From: Phaeoceros laevis
Lineage: Eukaryota > Anthocerotophyta > Anthocerotopsida > Notothyladales
Length of the DNA: 42,777 bases
Direction: 5' to 3'
Assembly (NCBI GenBank): GCA_049999765.1
Contig: JBNGIQ010009375.1
Location: 194,124-236,900 of the forward strand
Below the pieces are notes generated by a model. That model was not told the DNA's origin and made no database searches. It saw only the letters and a program-made list of their open reading frames with translations. Positions 9,230 to 19,270 of the stretch are shown piece by piece (the stretch's first letter is position 1; each line of letters begins with the position of its first letter). A program made the translations under genes and the position numbers.

Positions 9230-12200
9230 TCAGTCCCAAAATGCCAGCAACTGCTGGAGGCCGGGCAGCAGGGCGTCAGTGGGGTCGCTTGACTGCAGGA
9301 CGAATCTGATTAGATCAAGGTCTGCTTCTAGGCCTTCGTGCCCCGCCAGGCGGAGCAAGCATCCGATAAAGAAGCCCGAAAAGGGTAACGTGGCCATAGT
9401 ATCCGGGTCAGTTCTGATCAATTCCCAGTTATCTTTCGCGACCCTGATGCTGCGAGCGAAGCTCTGCCGGCAGACACTCCACTCTCCCAGGCCTCCGTAC
9501 ACGAAGCCCAGATGCCTAGTGCATATGATCTGCCTGTCAAAGTTGCCATCCTCTTCCGCCTGCTGTAGTTGCTGTACGCCCTGCTGCGCCAGGTACTGGA
9601 GCACTCTCTCTCGGAGTGCTGGCTCCAGTGTGTCCAACGTGGTTGGTCCGTCGTCAGTAGTCACCTTGAACCTTGCTTGGCAATCCCTCTGCATAGTTTC
9701 CAAGTCGATGGACCCGGATCCACCCGCGCCTGATGATGAGGCACCTGTTGATTTCTCCACGGGTCCCGTAGCAGTGCCCCGGCTTTGAAATGGACGCAAA
9801 GTGGGCGATCCCAGCACCGTGAGTGACGCCCAATGCCGGATGGACGGCTTGTCGCTTGACTGGAGGGTGTCCACCATGGCCTTCTGCAGCGAGTGCATCA
9901 CATCCTGGCCCCGATTCAGCTCCCTGAATGTGGCGGAAAGGAGGGGCCCCAAGCTGCCTGCGCTGGCACCCCATAGAGAAGCGAGAACAGAGACAGCGCC
10001 GCCTTCCAGCGCGGCGTGGCCCACACCGAGAAGGCTACAACCTTCTTTGCTGGACTCTGTGCTGCACGCGGCGAGCACCACCAGGCCAGCGGTCACCTTC
10101 CCCTTGAGACCGGCGATTTCCTCGCAAGTGAGAACATGGTCTTGAGATGTGGTTCCTTGCTTCAGCACCACGGCGCCATAGGGGTATGGCTGCTCTTGAT
10201 CGCTTGGGCCGCCGTCAACTCCATGGCTTACCAGCACCACGATCCTGCGGGTGGTCAGGGCCTCAAGGAGGACGTCCTTGGTGATTCTGCTCCCTGGCCA
10301 TGGCTCCACATTTAAGATCCCACCCAGACTCCGCGCCGCTTGGCTCGCTCCTGGGAGTTGCTCTAGATTGAGCCCCATGGGCTCAGGATTGCCGCCCACA
10401 AAGCAGGCATTTGCGGCTTCTTCGAGATTGGAGCTGGTCTCATTGACCATCTTCTGGCGGGAGAAGCACCGGCGCAAAGCGCGGATGGAAGGGATGACAG
10501 CCACAGCGTTCTGCTCCACCAGAAATTTGCGTGCCGCCGAGTCGTAGAGGGCGGCAAACGGGATTTGGCAGAGGAATCCTTGAGGGGCAAATATGATGCT
10601 GGTGAACGTGTAGTGGTAGGCATTGAAGTCTTCTATAACTGGCTTCACCAGCATGTCGTGGAGGACTGACAGCCCAGGGATGGCTTTCGCGTCTTCTCCT
10701 TGGCAGATGTGTCGGCGCACACGGGAGACGAGTTCCTCCAAACTGCTTCCCATGACACAATTGGCCTCGTTGCCGAAGAACTTCTTCATTCGCACTCGAT
10801 TGGATGTGGTGGCCTTGTTGTGCACCCCGTATAAGAAGAGGTTGTTGGGCCGGTGGTAGGAAAGGTAGATGATGAGTGTGTCTGGGCCGCAGAGAGCCCT
10901 AGTCCCCTTCATACACTCCACGGCAACAGTGTCACTACCATCGAAGGACCCGTCATCCTCACAGACACTGGTTCGGCCTCGGTCTGCCCACACCAGAGCC
11001 TTGGCTCCATCATGCTGCTGCACCAAGCTGATAGTCTCATACAAGCTGAAGGCATTCTTCAGGGGGCCATCATCACAAAACGGAATCCACGGGGGTTGGC
11101 CATGCATATGGTCCGTGCCCGAACTCGCCTCCAACAGCGTCTTTCTAGCAGCCTGAAACGCCCCGGGATCCCTCAGCACAAAGGTGCGGACCACATCTAC
11201 GTGGTGAAGCAGTCTGCGGCTGTGGGTGCTGTTGGCCACGCTCCTCTGGGCCTTGTCCAAGGCTGCACCTGCTGCCTCCGGATCCTTCAATGTAAGGTAG
11301 GCTTTCGCCTGCTCCAAGAGGATCTCGGCGGCAAGCTCTGATGCCTTCTTCGTGGCCGGCAGCACCTCCATGGCTCTCTGCGTCTGAGTCAGAGCATGCC
11401 GCGAGCCATCCAGCGAGCGATTCAGGTACTTGGCTCTCCAGAGGTGTAGCTTGCTCTTAGCCACGGCGCCCAAGAGCCCTCTCTCCCGCAATCGGCTTTC
11501 CACCCAGTTAACAGTTGCAATTGCATTTGGATAGGCACCTTCCATCTCTTGTTGCCAAGCCCTCTTTTCATAGTAGTGTACGACGGAGCATAGAAACAGT
11601 GTACTTCCTCCAATGTCCTCCGCCGACAGTTGAGAGCCCGAGCACTGGTCCAGCCCATGTTCCCTCGTGCTAGCCTCAAAGAATTGCCCACCGTGGCCAG
11701 GTAACCGAAAGATGGGGGATCCCAGGACCGTCAAGCCTGACCAGTGCAGAAGGTGTCTGTGATCCAGGTTGGGGCCCGCCAACATGCCCAGCATTGCCTT
11801 TTGCACCGCGTGCAGGACATCAGTTCCCCTTTTCAGCTCCTTGAAAATCTCCGCCATGAGGGTCCCCATGGAGTCGTCATCCAGATCCCACAGAGCTACC
11901 ATGGCAGAAGCCGCTCCGGCCTGAAGAAGGGCATACCCTAAACCCAAAAGACCCTCGTTGGAGACCTTTCCAGCTCCAGTCTGGCAGGCGCTGAGGGCTA
12001 CCAGGCCTGCTCCTATCCCTCCTTCCACATTTACAATCTCATCGTATGTCAGCAACTCTTCTTGCACTCCAGGAATGGTCCCATGACCCTCTTCTTCGTC
12101 ATCCGTGTCTGTGTGTGCACCTCTAAGCACAAGGGCTCCATAAGGGTGTCCCAGCCCTTTGGTGAGACCGTGCGTTGCGAGCAGGACAACACTGCTACTT

Positions 12201-15200
12201 TTGAGAGCCCTGACCACAGCCTGCTTGGTTATGTTTCCTCCCTTGCAAGCTTCGACGCCCATGATTTCAGCCACCTGCTGAGCCTCGTGAGCGGCCCCGG
12301 GGAGTGGCTCCATCCCGAGTCCCATGGGCTCCGGATTACCAGCCACGAAAGCACCGTCCAGCGACTGGAAATTGTCCTCCAATATCTGCTGCCGTGCCAA
12401 GCAATGGTGCAAAGAACGGATGGAAGGGATGACACCCACAGCCTTCTGCTCGATCAGAAACTTCTTCGCAGACCCGTCATAGAGAGCCGCGAAAGGGATC
12501 AAATGGAGCACTTGGCGGGGGGCAAAGATGATGTTGGTGCAGTCGCTCAGGCACTGCGGATACTGATCCCAAACGCTCTGCACTAGCAGGGAGTAAAGGA
12601 TGGTTAGCCCAGGTATGGCCCGTTCATCTTCCATTTGTGCGATATGGTTTCGCACTTTGTGCACAATTTGGTCAATGCTTGTGCCTGCGACACGGTTCGC
12701 CCCGATATTGAAGAACTCATCCAATTTCACTCCTTTAGTGAAGAATCCGTGGCCAGCGACAATGTGATTGAACAAACCATATAGAATCAAGTTGCCCCCC
12801 TGACCCATGGAGCACTCGATGATGACCGTGCCTGGACCGCAGAGCTCGAGGGCCTCCTCCAGGATGCCCTCCGCAAATTGGTCACTCGTGTCAAACAGCT
12901 TTGCCTCCAATCCCTTGGCACGGTGCATGAACAAGCGGGTGCGAGCCCGTTCTGCCCAAATGAAGGCTTTCGGTATGTCCTTCTGCGCCCGGTACAGGAT
13001 CTCAGAGGCCCAGAAAGCCTCCGTCATCTTGTCGCCATCTGAAAAGGGCACCCACACTGACTCCATTCCCAAATTCAACTGCGCATCTCCATACAGCAGA
13101 GCAACCTCACACGTCAATTTCGTGGCCTCCTCGAGCCGCCCCGCCTCCCTGTGCAAGAAAGCACGAGACATTTGGATGTCTCTAAAAGTTTTGTCCTTGC
13201 CGTTGCTAAGGCTCTTTGCCGCCTTGTCCAAGCATTCCGAAGACCGTGCGGCATCTGGGTCTGGGAGCAGCTGGTATAGTCTTGCTTGCTCTAAGTAGAT
13301 CTTAGCAGCAACGCTGACGCCTGCTGGCACTGCCTCCGCGTCCACGATCAAATCCACTGCTTTTTGAATCTCCTCGAGAGCCTCATGTACCAGCCCTGCT
13401 GCGTCCCACATGTAAGCTCGATTTAAATGCAACTTGGCCTTTGCAGAATTCTGCAAGACTCCCCTTTGAAGCAGCTTCTCTTCCGCAGCATTCCAAGCAT
13501 CCACGGCCCCTTCCCAGTCGTCGTAGGCTGCTTTAGAACATGCCAGCTCCTCGTAGTAATTTGCTACAGCGACGAGGTACGTGGAACCTCCGCCAATACC
13601 TCCATTCAGCAGGACTGCTGGATCCCAACAAACTCCCCTACTGCTTATGTCCTCCACCACAGGGTATCCCGTGGCCTCTTTGAGCGTCTTCTTAATCTGC
13701 TCCCAGTTACGCCAGACAGTGTCTCGCCAAACTCGTGATTCACCAACCTTGGATCTCAAGTCCTCCAGTACTGGAACCAGTTCTTCGTAGAGCGCAAGTG
13801 CAGTTGCATGGTTCTCCTGACGTGAGTGCTCCCCTACGAGTGCAGCCAAGCCTTGAACAATCCCGCGGATATTTTTTTCCCTCTCCACATTAAAAGCGAA
13901 GGCATTTGCAGCACACAAAATTTTTCCGGCCGACATCTGCTCAACTCCTCCCTCAAAATCCCCTGCAAACAGTCGAGCAAAACCAGCCCCCATCAACAAA
14001 AAAGCTCGCAGCATCCAGTCAGAAGGAAGCTTTTCAGAGGCTGTGCGCACTGCAGCGTTCATTTTTTCCACCCCGCTAGCAAACTCTTGTGGCACCTTGA
14101 CCCATTCTGCAGCAGCCTTCAAGCTCATCACCAACTTAGTCTCCAGATCCGGCGCCGTCTGTGAGGCGGCTTCATACATCTCTGCAGACTTGCGGGGATT
14201 ATACACAGAGCCTCCAGACTCAGCATAAACACGAGCAAGTGCTTTCTGCGCGCTGTGCAAAGTCATGCGGTCATGATTAGGGTCGTTGTCTATCGACTTC
14301 CAAATGCTCTCCAAGTAGAGCAGTCCCTCCTCCTCCCGTCCCAGGGCCCAGAGTGCCAGCCCTAAAACCATCCTACCTTCCCCCACATTCGCCTTGACAT
14401 GGTTCACAAGCCTAGGCACCAAAGCCCGGTCAGTCAGGTGATGGAAGTCCAAAGAGCGCATGGACCTGTCAGTCCACCAGCAGGCATGCGACAGAAGGTC
14501 AAAATCCCTTCCCAAATGGTCATTCCCCGCCTTTGGACTCCTCACAGCGTGCTCCAACACTTCCACGAAAATCTTCAAGGCTGCTGCTGCCCTGTTACCG
14601 TCCTCCAGCTCTTTGCTGCCCTCAAGCTCCTCCACTCCCGAAGCAAGCTGGGAGACCAGGTTCCCCCACTCCTCCTGCCCTACCTTTCTCGCATACGTGG
14701 CCACATCGTTGTAGATCTCTCCTACCTTGCTTAAATCCACCTGCAACTTCATCCCGGCTTTGCCAGCCTTGCCGAAGGCTCTCAAGGCCCATACCACATC
14801 CTCCACAGCTTTGCTCTGATGCGCAACCTCCCTCCCGCACGTCGCCAACGCGGACCTGGCCAAATGCAAGAAAGCTGCTTGCCTCTCCGTGTCCCCCGTA
14901 CAGCCATTGAAGGCTGTGTGATACACACTGCTCCCCAAGGCGTATCGGACGTGAAAGTGCCATCCCCTGCGGAGTCCAACCAGGGAGCCGCTGGCCCGGA
15001 TTGCCGCATTGAGCCAGACGGCCGCTGCCACAAAGTTTTGCCTCACGTAAGCCTCCTCCAGCCCTATCCACCACGAAAACGTGCACACATGCTTCATTTG
15101 CAATAGCAACGGGGCTACGGAGGAGTTGCCGCCTTGTGCTTGATCGTGGCACAGGGCAGCATACCGCATGCTGCGCACCATCGGCCCCGGGCCACAGTCA

Positions 15201-15547
15201 GGTGCAGGTGAAGCGCTCACGGCAAGGCCCCATGCCTCCACCACTTTCACTGGCAGGGCCTCAAACCGGTGCCAGTAGGCATGGAAAGTGGCAACCTGCA
15301 TCTGGCTCAATACATCTCCACCTTCACCACACAGCTGCTCCATGGCCTCCAGCTCCCGGCACTCCAGCCGACCTTCCGTTGCCGCCATTGCCCTCTGCAT
15401 GGCCTTCGTGACGCCTTCCAGGATGTCCTTGTGTGTGAGCCGTCCCGTGGCGTCCGCATCCTGGATTTGGCCCTCCCGAACCGGACACAGCTCTTCGTAG
15501 AAGCTGGCTATGGCTTCCAAGCCGTCCAAACCCCTGTTGCCGGCCAT
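9230..15547 (-). CDS. TPR-CHAT-TPR-CHAT protein (double caspase-like protease), 2105 aa, intronless
   Basis: A single uninterrupted frame of 6.3 kb. Residues about 250-890 are helix pairs of the TPR type, with Ala/Leu/Tyr spacing such as ALALYEELVPVLEDL. CHAT domain 1 spans about 900-1280, with the dyad His1126 in VVLLATHG and Cys1188 in VALSACQTGAG. A second TPR stretch covers about 1300-1540. CHAT domain 2 spans about 1550-1920, with His1775 in VVLVSHG and Cys1828 in VVLAACSTES. Both end in a WxSLTVLGSP-type motif. Residues 1930-2105 form a further helical tail. CHAT domains are clan CD cysteine peptidases related to caspases and separase. In prokaryotes TPR-CHAT proteins act as regulated proteases in defence and cell death; the plant role is unknown. 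Both dyads are intact. The two halves share NPEPMGL, QKAM and LxGA motifs, implying internal duplication. The lack of introns is striking beside eight- to sixteen-exon neighbours. Confidence 0.92.
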   Translation of the reverse strand: MAGNRGLDGLEAIASFYEELCPVREGQIQDADATGRLTHKDILEGVTKAMQRAMAATEGRLECRELEAMEQLCGEGGDVLSQMQVATFHAYWHRFEALPVKVVEAWGLAVSASPAPDCGPGPMVRSMRYAALCHDQAQGGNSSVAPLLLQMKHVCTFSWWIGLEEAYVRQNFVAAAVWLNAAIRASGSLVGLRRGWHFHVRYALGSSVYHTAFNGCTGDTERQAAFLHLARSALATCGREVAHQSKAVEDVVWALRAFGKAGKAGMKLQVDLSKVGEIYNDVATYARKVGQEEWGNLVSQLASGVEELEGSKELEDGNRAAAALKIFVEVLEHAVRSPKAGNDHLGRDFDLLSHACWWTDRSMRSLDFHHLTDRALVPRLVNHVKANVGEGRMVLGLALWALGREEEGLLYLESIWKSIDNDPNHDRMTLHSAQKALARVYAESGGSVYNPRKSAEMYEAASQTAPDLETKLVMSLKAAAEWVKVPQEFASGVEKMNAAVRTASEKLPSDWMLRAFLLMGAGFARLFAGDFEGGVEQMSAGKILCAANAFAFNVEREKNIRGIVQGLAALVGEHSRQENHATALALYEELVPVLEDLRSKVGESRVWRDTVWRNWEQIKKTLKEATGYPVVEDISSRGVCWDPAVLLNGGIGGGSTYLVAVANYYEELACSKAAYDDWEGAVDAWNAAEEKLLQRGVLQNSAKAKLHLNRAYMWDAAGLVHEALEEIQKAVDLIVDAEAVPAGVSVAAKIYLEQARLYQLLPDPDAARSSECLDKAAKSLSNGKDKTFRDIQMSRAFLHREAGRLEEATKLTCEVALLYGDAQLNLGMESVWVPFSDGDKMTEAFWASEILYRAQKDIPKAFIWAERARTRLFMHRAKGLEAKLFDTSDQFAEGILEEALELCGPGTVIIECSMGQGGNLILYGLFNHIVAGHGFFTKGVKLDEFFNIGANRVAGTSIDQIVHKVRNHIAQMEDERAIPGLTILYSLLVQSVWDQYPQCLSDCTNIIFAPRQVLHLIPFAALYDGSAKKFLIEQKAVGVIPSIRSLHHCLARQQILEDNFQSLDGAFVAGNPEPMGLGMEPLPGAAHEAQQVAEIMGVEACKGGNITKQAVVRALKSSSVVLLATHGLTKGLGHPYGALVLRGAHTDTDDEEEGHGTIPGVQEELLTYDEIVNVEGGIGAGLVALSACQTGAGKVSNEGLLGLGYALLQAGAASAMVALWDLDDDSMGTLMAEIFKELKRGTDVLHAVQKAMLGMLAGPNLDHRHLLHWSGLTVLGSPIFRLPGHGGQFFEASTREHGLDQCSGSQLSAEDIGGSTLFLCSVVHYYEKRAWQQEMEGAYPNAIATVNWVESRLRERGLLGAVAKSKLHLWRAKYLNRSLDGSRHALTQTQRAMEVLPATKKASELAAEILLEQAKAYLTLKDPEAAGAALDKAQRSVANSTHSRRLLHHVDVVRTFVLRDPGAFQAARKTLLEASSGTDHMHGQPPWIPFCDDGPLKNAFSLYETISLVQQHDGAKALVWADRGRTSVCEDDGSFDGSDTVAVECMKGTRALCGPDTLIIYLSYHRPNNLFLYGVHNKATTSNRVRMKKFFGNEANCVMGSSLEELVSRVRRHICQGEDAKAIPGLSVLHDMLVKPVIEDFNAYHYTFTSIIFAPQGFLCQIPFAALYDSAARKFLVEQNAVAVIPSIRALRRCFSRQKMVNETSSNLEEAANACFVGGNPEPMGLNLEQLPGASQAARSLGGILNVEPWPGSRITKDVLLEALTTRRIVVLVSHGVDGGPSDQEQPYPYGAVVLKQGTTSQDHVLTCEEIAGLKGKVTAGLVVLAACSTESSKEGCSLLGVGHAALEGGAVSVLASLWGASAGSLGPLLSATFRELNRGQDVMHSLQKAMVDTLQSSDKPSIRHWASLTVLGSPTLRPFQSRGTATGPVEKSTGASSSGAGGSGSIDLETMQRDCQARFKVTTDDGPTTLDTLEPALRERVLQYLAQQGVQQLQQAEEDGNFDRQIICTRHLGFVYGGLGEWSVCRQSFARSIRVAKDNWELIRTDPDTMATLPFSGFFIGCLLRLAGHEGLEADLDLIRFVLQSSDPTDALLPGLQQLLAFWD

Positions 15548-16811
15548 TCTACAAGCATGAGCGGGTCTCGCCTATGGAGATTCTGTGGCCTCACAGTTTC
15601 TAGCAGTCAAAATTTATATTGGAGCGATCACAATGCCGTACACTGGCTTAGCTTAGCTTCCACGGGAGTCCTTCCCAAACGTGCAGCTACTGTACTCTTG
15701 GGACCCTTGAAAAGTGAGCTGAAGTGGACTTAGTCTTAGTCTTCTTAGTTACACATTCCGTATGAAAGGCAGTCTAGACTTTGAAGGCAACAGGTTCACA
15801 ACTCCACAGTGCTTCGGCTACCGTTCCTTCACCATTCAGTTTGTTTTTGGCTTGCTTTGGAGTAGATTGTGTTTGATGCTGAGAAATTAAGAATTGTCGA
15901 AGGGGAGAATCACTTGGTAAAATGAACGGCCCGAAAATGAAAAATATGTTCGAAATAGGAAATAGAGAAAATATGTCATATGAGCCTATTAGGGCCTGCG
16001 CACTGGCTTTTGAAGGACTTTAGCCATGGTCTTTTTAGGACATGCCAACTGTCCATCCTCGGGACCAATGTCTTCAAGTTGTGAGTTGCTGACAGGCTGC
16101 AGACTTGCTGCTTTCCGCACAGCGACTTGTTGCCAGGTTCCTGCTTTCCGTGTGGCACTTGACTTGGATGTACAGTAGTTCCGTGTGGCACTTGACTTGG
16201 ATGTAGGAGGAGGAATGAATTCAGCACTGTGGAGAAAAAAAGTTCACGTAGGTTTGGGTAAATACTCTAAAGAGTCTAAAGGCTACAATTGCCACGAAAT
16301 GAAGGCTGAAGGGGGCAGAATTACAACATAGAAGGTATCAATACTATCAATGATCCGAGTCATTTGACAGACATCAGCAATTCTCTTGGTAAGTACTACT
16401 TCACCTTGCTTATCCTTTCGTAGCCTTCGCAAAAAACCCCCTTCATAAGTTCATGTGGTCTCTAGAATTTCTTCCCTGTGACAAAGCTCAGGACTGGAGG
16501 AAGCACGAAGTTTTTTAATGATACGTACGCTGGAGTCGTTGAGAGGTCTGGTTCAAGTTCGCGGCGGCCATCCTCTCACATGGACCTCGACTCCACGCGA
16601 TGCGAAGTCCCTGTTGGTTTGGATACTACTTAATTGCCGTCATGCATTCAGAGGTACGACCTTCGCTTTAAAAGGTATCTTTGCCCTCCAAGAAAAAATG
16701 TTGCAGCCTAAATACTGTGACTACTTGGCACCTGTAAGCCGGTGGATCACTTGTGCATAAAAGGATAAGCTCCTATATATACACTGCCGGACCGGTTTCC
16801 TCCTTCATTTA
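15548..16811. other. Intergenic stretch between CHAT and NAD kinase genes, with a 27-base direct repeat
   Basis: It holds the CHAT gene leader/promoter at its left end and the NAD kinase 3' region at its right end. No gene is recognised. The 27-base word starting ttccgtgtggcacttgac is repeated at 16146-16172 and 16179-16205. Confidence 0.5.
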
Positions 16812-19029
16812 CTAATCAGAGCAAGCCTGGTCTTCCGGATCATCAGCAGACTGGCTCTTTCTCAGGTTCCAATGCAAGCCTTCCCTAACGCTGCGGAAGA
16901 AGTCATTTGTGCACTCTTGATCACATACGGCTGGGACAGGCCATACTGACATGCTTACAATCAGAGCATCACCGGGTGTAAGCTGCCTCCGGTCCTTGCC
17001 ATCAAAGGACGCCCAAGGCTGCCCTCTGCTGGATGCTGGCACTTGGACACGCAGAGTCACATACTCTGGTAGAATGAGAGGTCGAAAGGACAATGAATGT
17101 GGGCAGATTGGAGTGAAAAGAATGCCAGGAACCTGGACCACATGATGTAAAACAACAATGGGACTGTGAGGTGGCGACTGATATACCAAACTGCAATGTT
17201 CTGATTGCAAACAGGAGCAACAAATTACCTCGGGATGAACCATTGAACCACCTGCCGCCAAGGAGTAGGCCGTGCTACCAGAAGGTGTTGACAAGATGAG
17301 ACCATCTCCTTGGACATGTGTGACAAACAAGTTGTCACAATAAACTTCCAAGTTGGTCAGAAACGAAGACATCCCACGGTCAACAACAACTTCGTTTAAG
17401 ACAAGATGGTCTTCTGTGGCTGGCTTTTGCTGATTGCCATTCTCATCTTCACCATTTCGCACAATCTGGCAGTGCAGGCGATGCCTGAGGGTTATGTACA
17501 CCGGACCTCTCATGATGGTTTGCAGATAATCCTTGTACCGGTCGCTGCCTGAAGAGTGCTGGTCAAGGTACGCATAAAGAGCAAGCAAGCAGTCACAAGA
17601 TTCACACGACCTCCACCGAGACAAAAAAGGATACTGAAGGGAGTCATGAAACCTAAGGAGCCCATGGAAAACGCCACAACCGGTGGAATAGGCCCCTTGA
17701 ACATAGTTGCTGCCTAGACACATGCAGTAGGTGCACGCATCAGCCATGAGTGCCAAATTTGGTCTTAAAGCACAACAACAATTGCCTGGACGGCTACTCA
17801 CCCAAAGCATAGTTCCATCTCCACCAAGAGTAACCACAAGGTCAACCTTCTTATACAGTTCCTGGACGTCCTCATCTGCAAAACCAGCTCTAGTTGTCAG
17901 ATACAACAAGCCAAACTGCAGACTGACACCTAAAGTTGAGCCCTGCAAGGTGAAAAGCCAATTCACCTTCCTCCCAAGTCTGCAGAAAAGAGTAAAAGGA
18001 ACTTTCTGCTACCAGTTGCTTCCTCAGACGGGGCTCAACATACAGAGCACTACCCGTTTCTTCTTTCAACCATCTGCAAGCACGCAAAGCAAAGACAGGC
18101 AACGCGCTTCCATCTTTAGTCATCTGCAAAGCAAACATCGAGTGAAAAAGACAGTCAGAGTCCATGGCGCAGTCTTTGACTCTACCAGAAGTATAGACCT
18201 AAAACTATAACACGCAGCCGAAGGTGAATATGCACACCTGGACATCTCTTTGCACATGGATTCCACTGTCGATGACTCCGGCTTGCAGAGGATAAATATT
18301 GACCGAGGAGGAGACTCCCAAACAAGCGTAATCTGCAACCAACAGCAGGGCATTTCAAATCAACAGCAAAATGCAACAGTTAAAGTGTTGATAAGAAGTC
18401 ACAGATGCAAGAGAGAGCACCTGTTTGCTACTCCGAACAGCGGCAGTGATGTTGCCACTGCCAAACGAGACCACATCATGCTTGTGCTGCTTGCTCTTCT
18501 CGCTGACAGAGCCCCAGATCAACCTAAACGAAGCCTGCATGAACTCCACCCAACGAACTGCTTAGCTGCCGCGCCTTCCGGCACAAGAGACAGCACAGAC
18601 CCAAGACTGCCGTAATCCTCTCACCTTGTCGCAGCCAGCAGGTCCGTCCGGTGTAGCAGTCACGCCTGCGATACTCTCACTCCTGAGCAATTGCTTGTTA
18701 CAAATACGCCTTTGGCCGCAGCATGCAAAAGATCCGTCAGCGAGGAAATTCTGGCCATCTGCATGGTCCTGTTGCTCCTCCACATCAGGATCAGACCCCG
18801 AGTCCGACAGAACGCTCTTTTCTCCCTTCATCGAGCCTCTTGGCCTGTGCTGCCGACAGCCCCCCGCTGCCGTGCATGAGAACGACACGCACAGGGTGGA
18901 CCTAGACCTCAAGTGCACCACCTTGGGCTGCCGCTTGCCACCCCGAGCTGCTCCAGGGCAAGTCTGACCTGCCCTGCATCCCGCCAATCTGAACCGAAAA
19001 GCGTCCAGATTCGATGCTGCACGCGCCAA
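16812..19029 (-). CDS. NADK1: NAD kinase, eight exons, 504 aa
   Basis: Exons in transcript order: 19029-18625, 18534-18421, 18332-18238, 18073-17967, 17875-17802, 17713-17635, 17548-17229, 17132-16812. They sum to 1515 bases with consistent phases. Hallmarks: [26 protein letters not shown]; the phosphate-binding [13 protein letters not shown] (GGDG at 258-261); [78 protein letters not shown]. The enzyme phosphorylates NAD to NADP with ATP. The C-terminus, [11 protein letters not shown], resembles the cytosolic NADK1 type of plants more than the long plastid NADK2. The first 135 residues are basic and Ser-rich at the start, then acidic ([14 protein letters not shown]), so plastid import cannot be excluded. 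The start of exon 2 is a choice between two acceptors; 18534 keeps the frame. It lies head to head with the BTB gene, 241 bases between start codons. Confidence 0.92.
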
Positions 19030-19270
19030 GCAGGAAATTGAGAGGCTGCTGCAGTTCCATCTGCCACACGCTCAAACATGTACATGTACGTCCTGTTGCC
19101 ACCACATCTCTGCTTACCCTTCCCAACCAACAATCATTCAATCATTCCTGCTGTCCCTACCTTTCGTTAACAGGTCTAGGAGTTCCCGTTGGAACACGAC
19201 AGTGAGTCGAGTTGCCCTCCTGACCTACGGTTACCCTCTCTTCCAATTTGTTGTGACAAATGGCCCCCGG
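19030..19270. promoter_or_regulatory. Compact bidirectional promoter region, NAD kinase / BTB gene
   Basis: Only 241 bases separate the two divergent start codons, so both leaders and core promoters must overlap or lie inside transcribed sequence. I see no clear TATA box. A start for the BTB frame at the non-ATG codon 19202 is possible but not needed. Confidence 0.5.

Noticed and set aside
9279-15733. Many plus-strand frames opposite the CHAT gene
   Set aside because: They are shadows of the long minus-strand coding frame; composition is not protein-like and no domains are seen.
19202-19270. N-terminal extension of the BTB protein starting at 19202
   Set aside because: The codon there is GTG, not ATG, and the extra residues have no conserved pattern; ATG 19271 sits just before the zinc-ribbon region.
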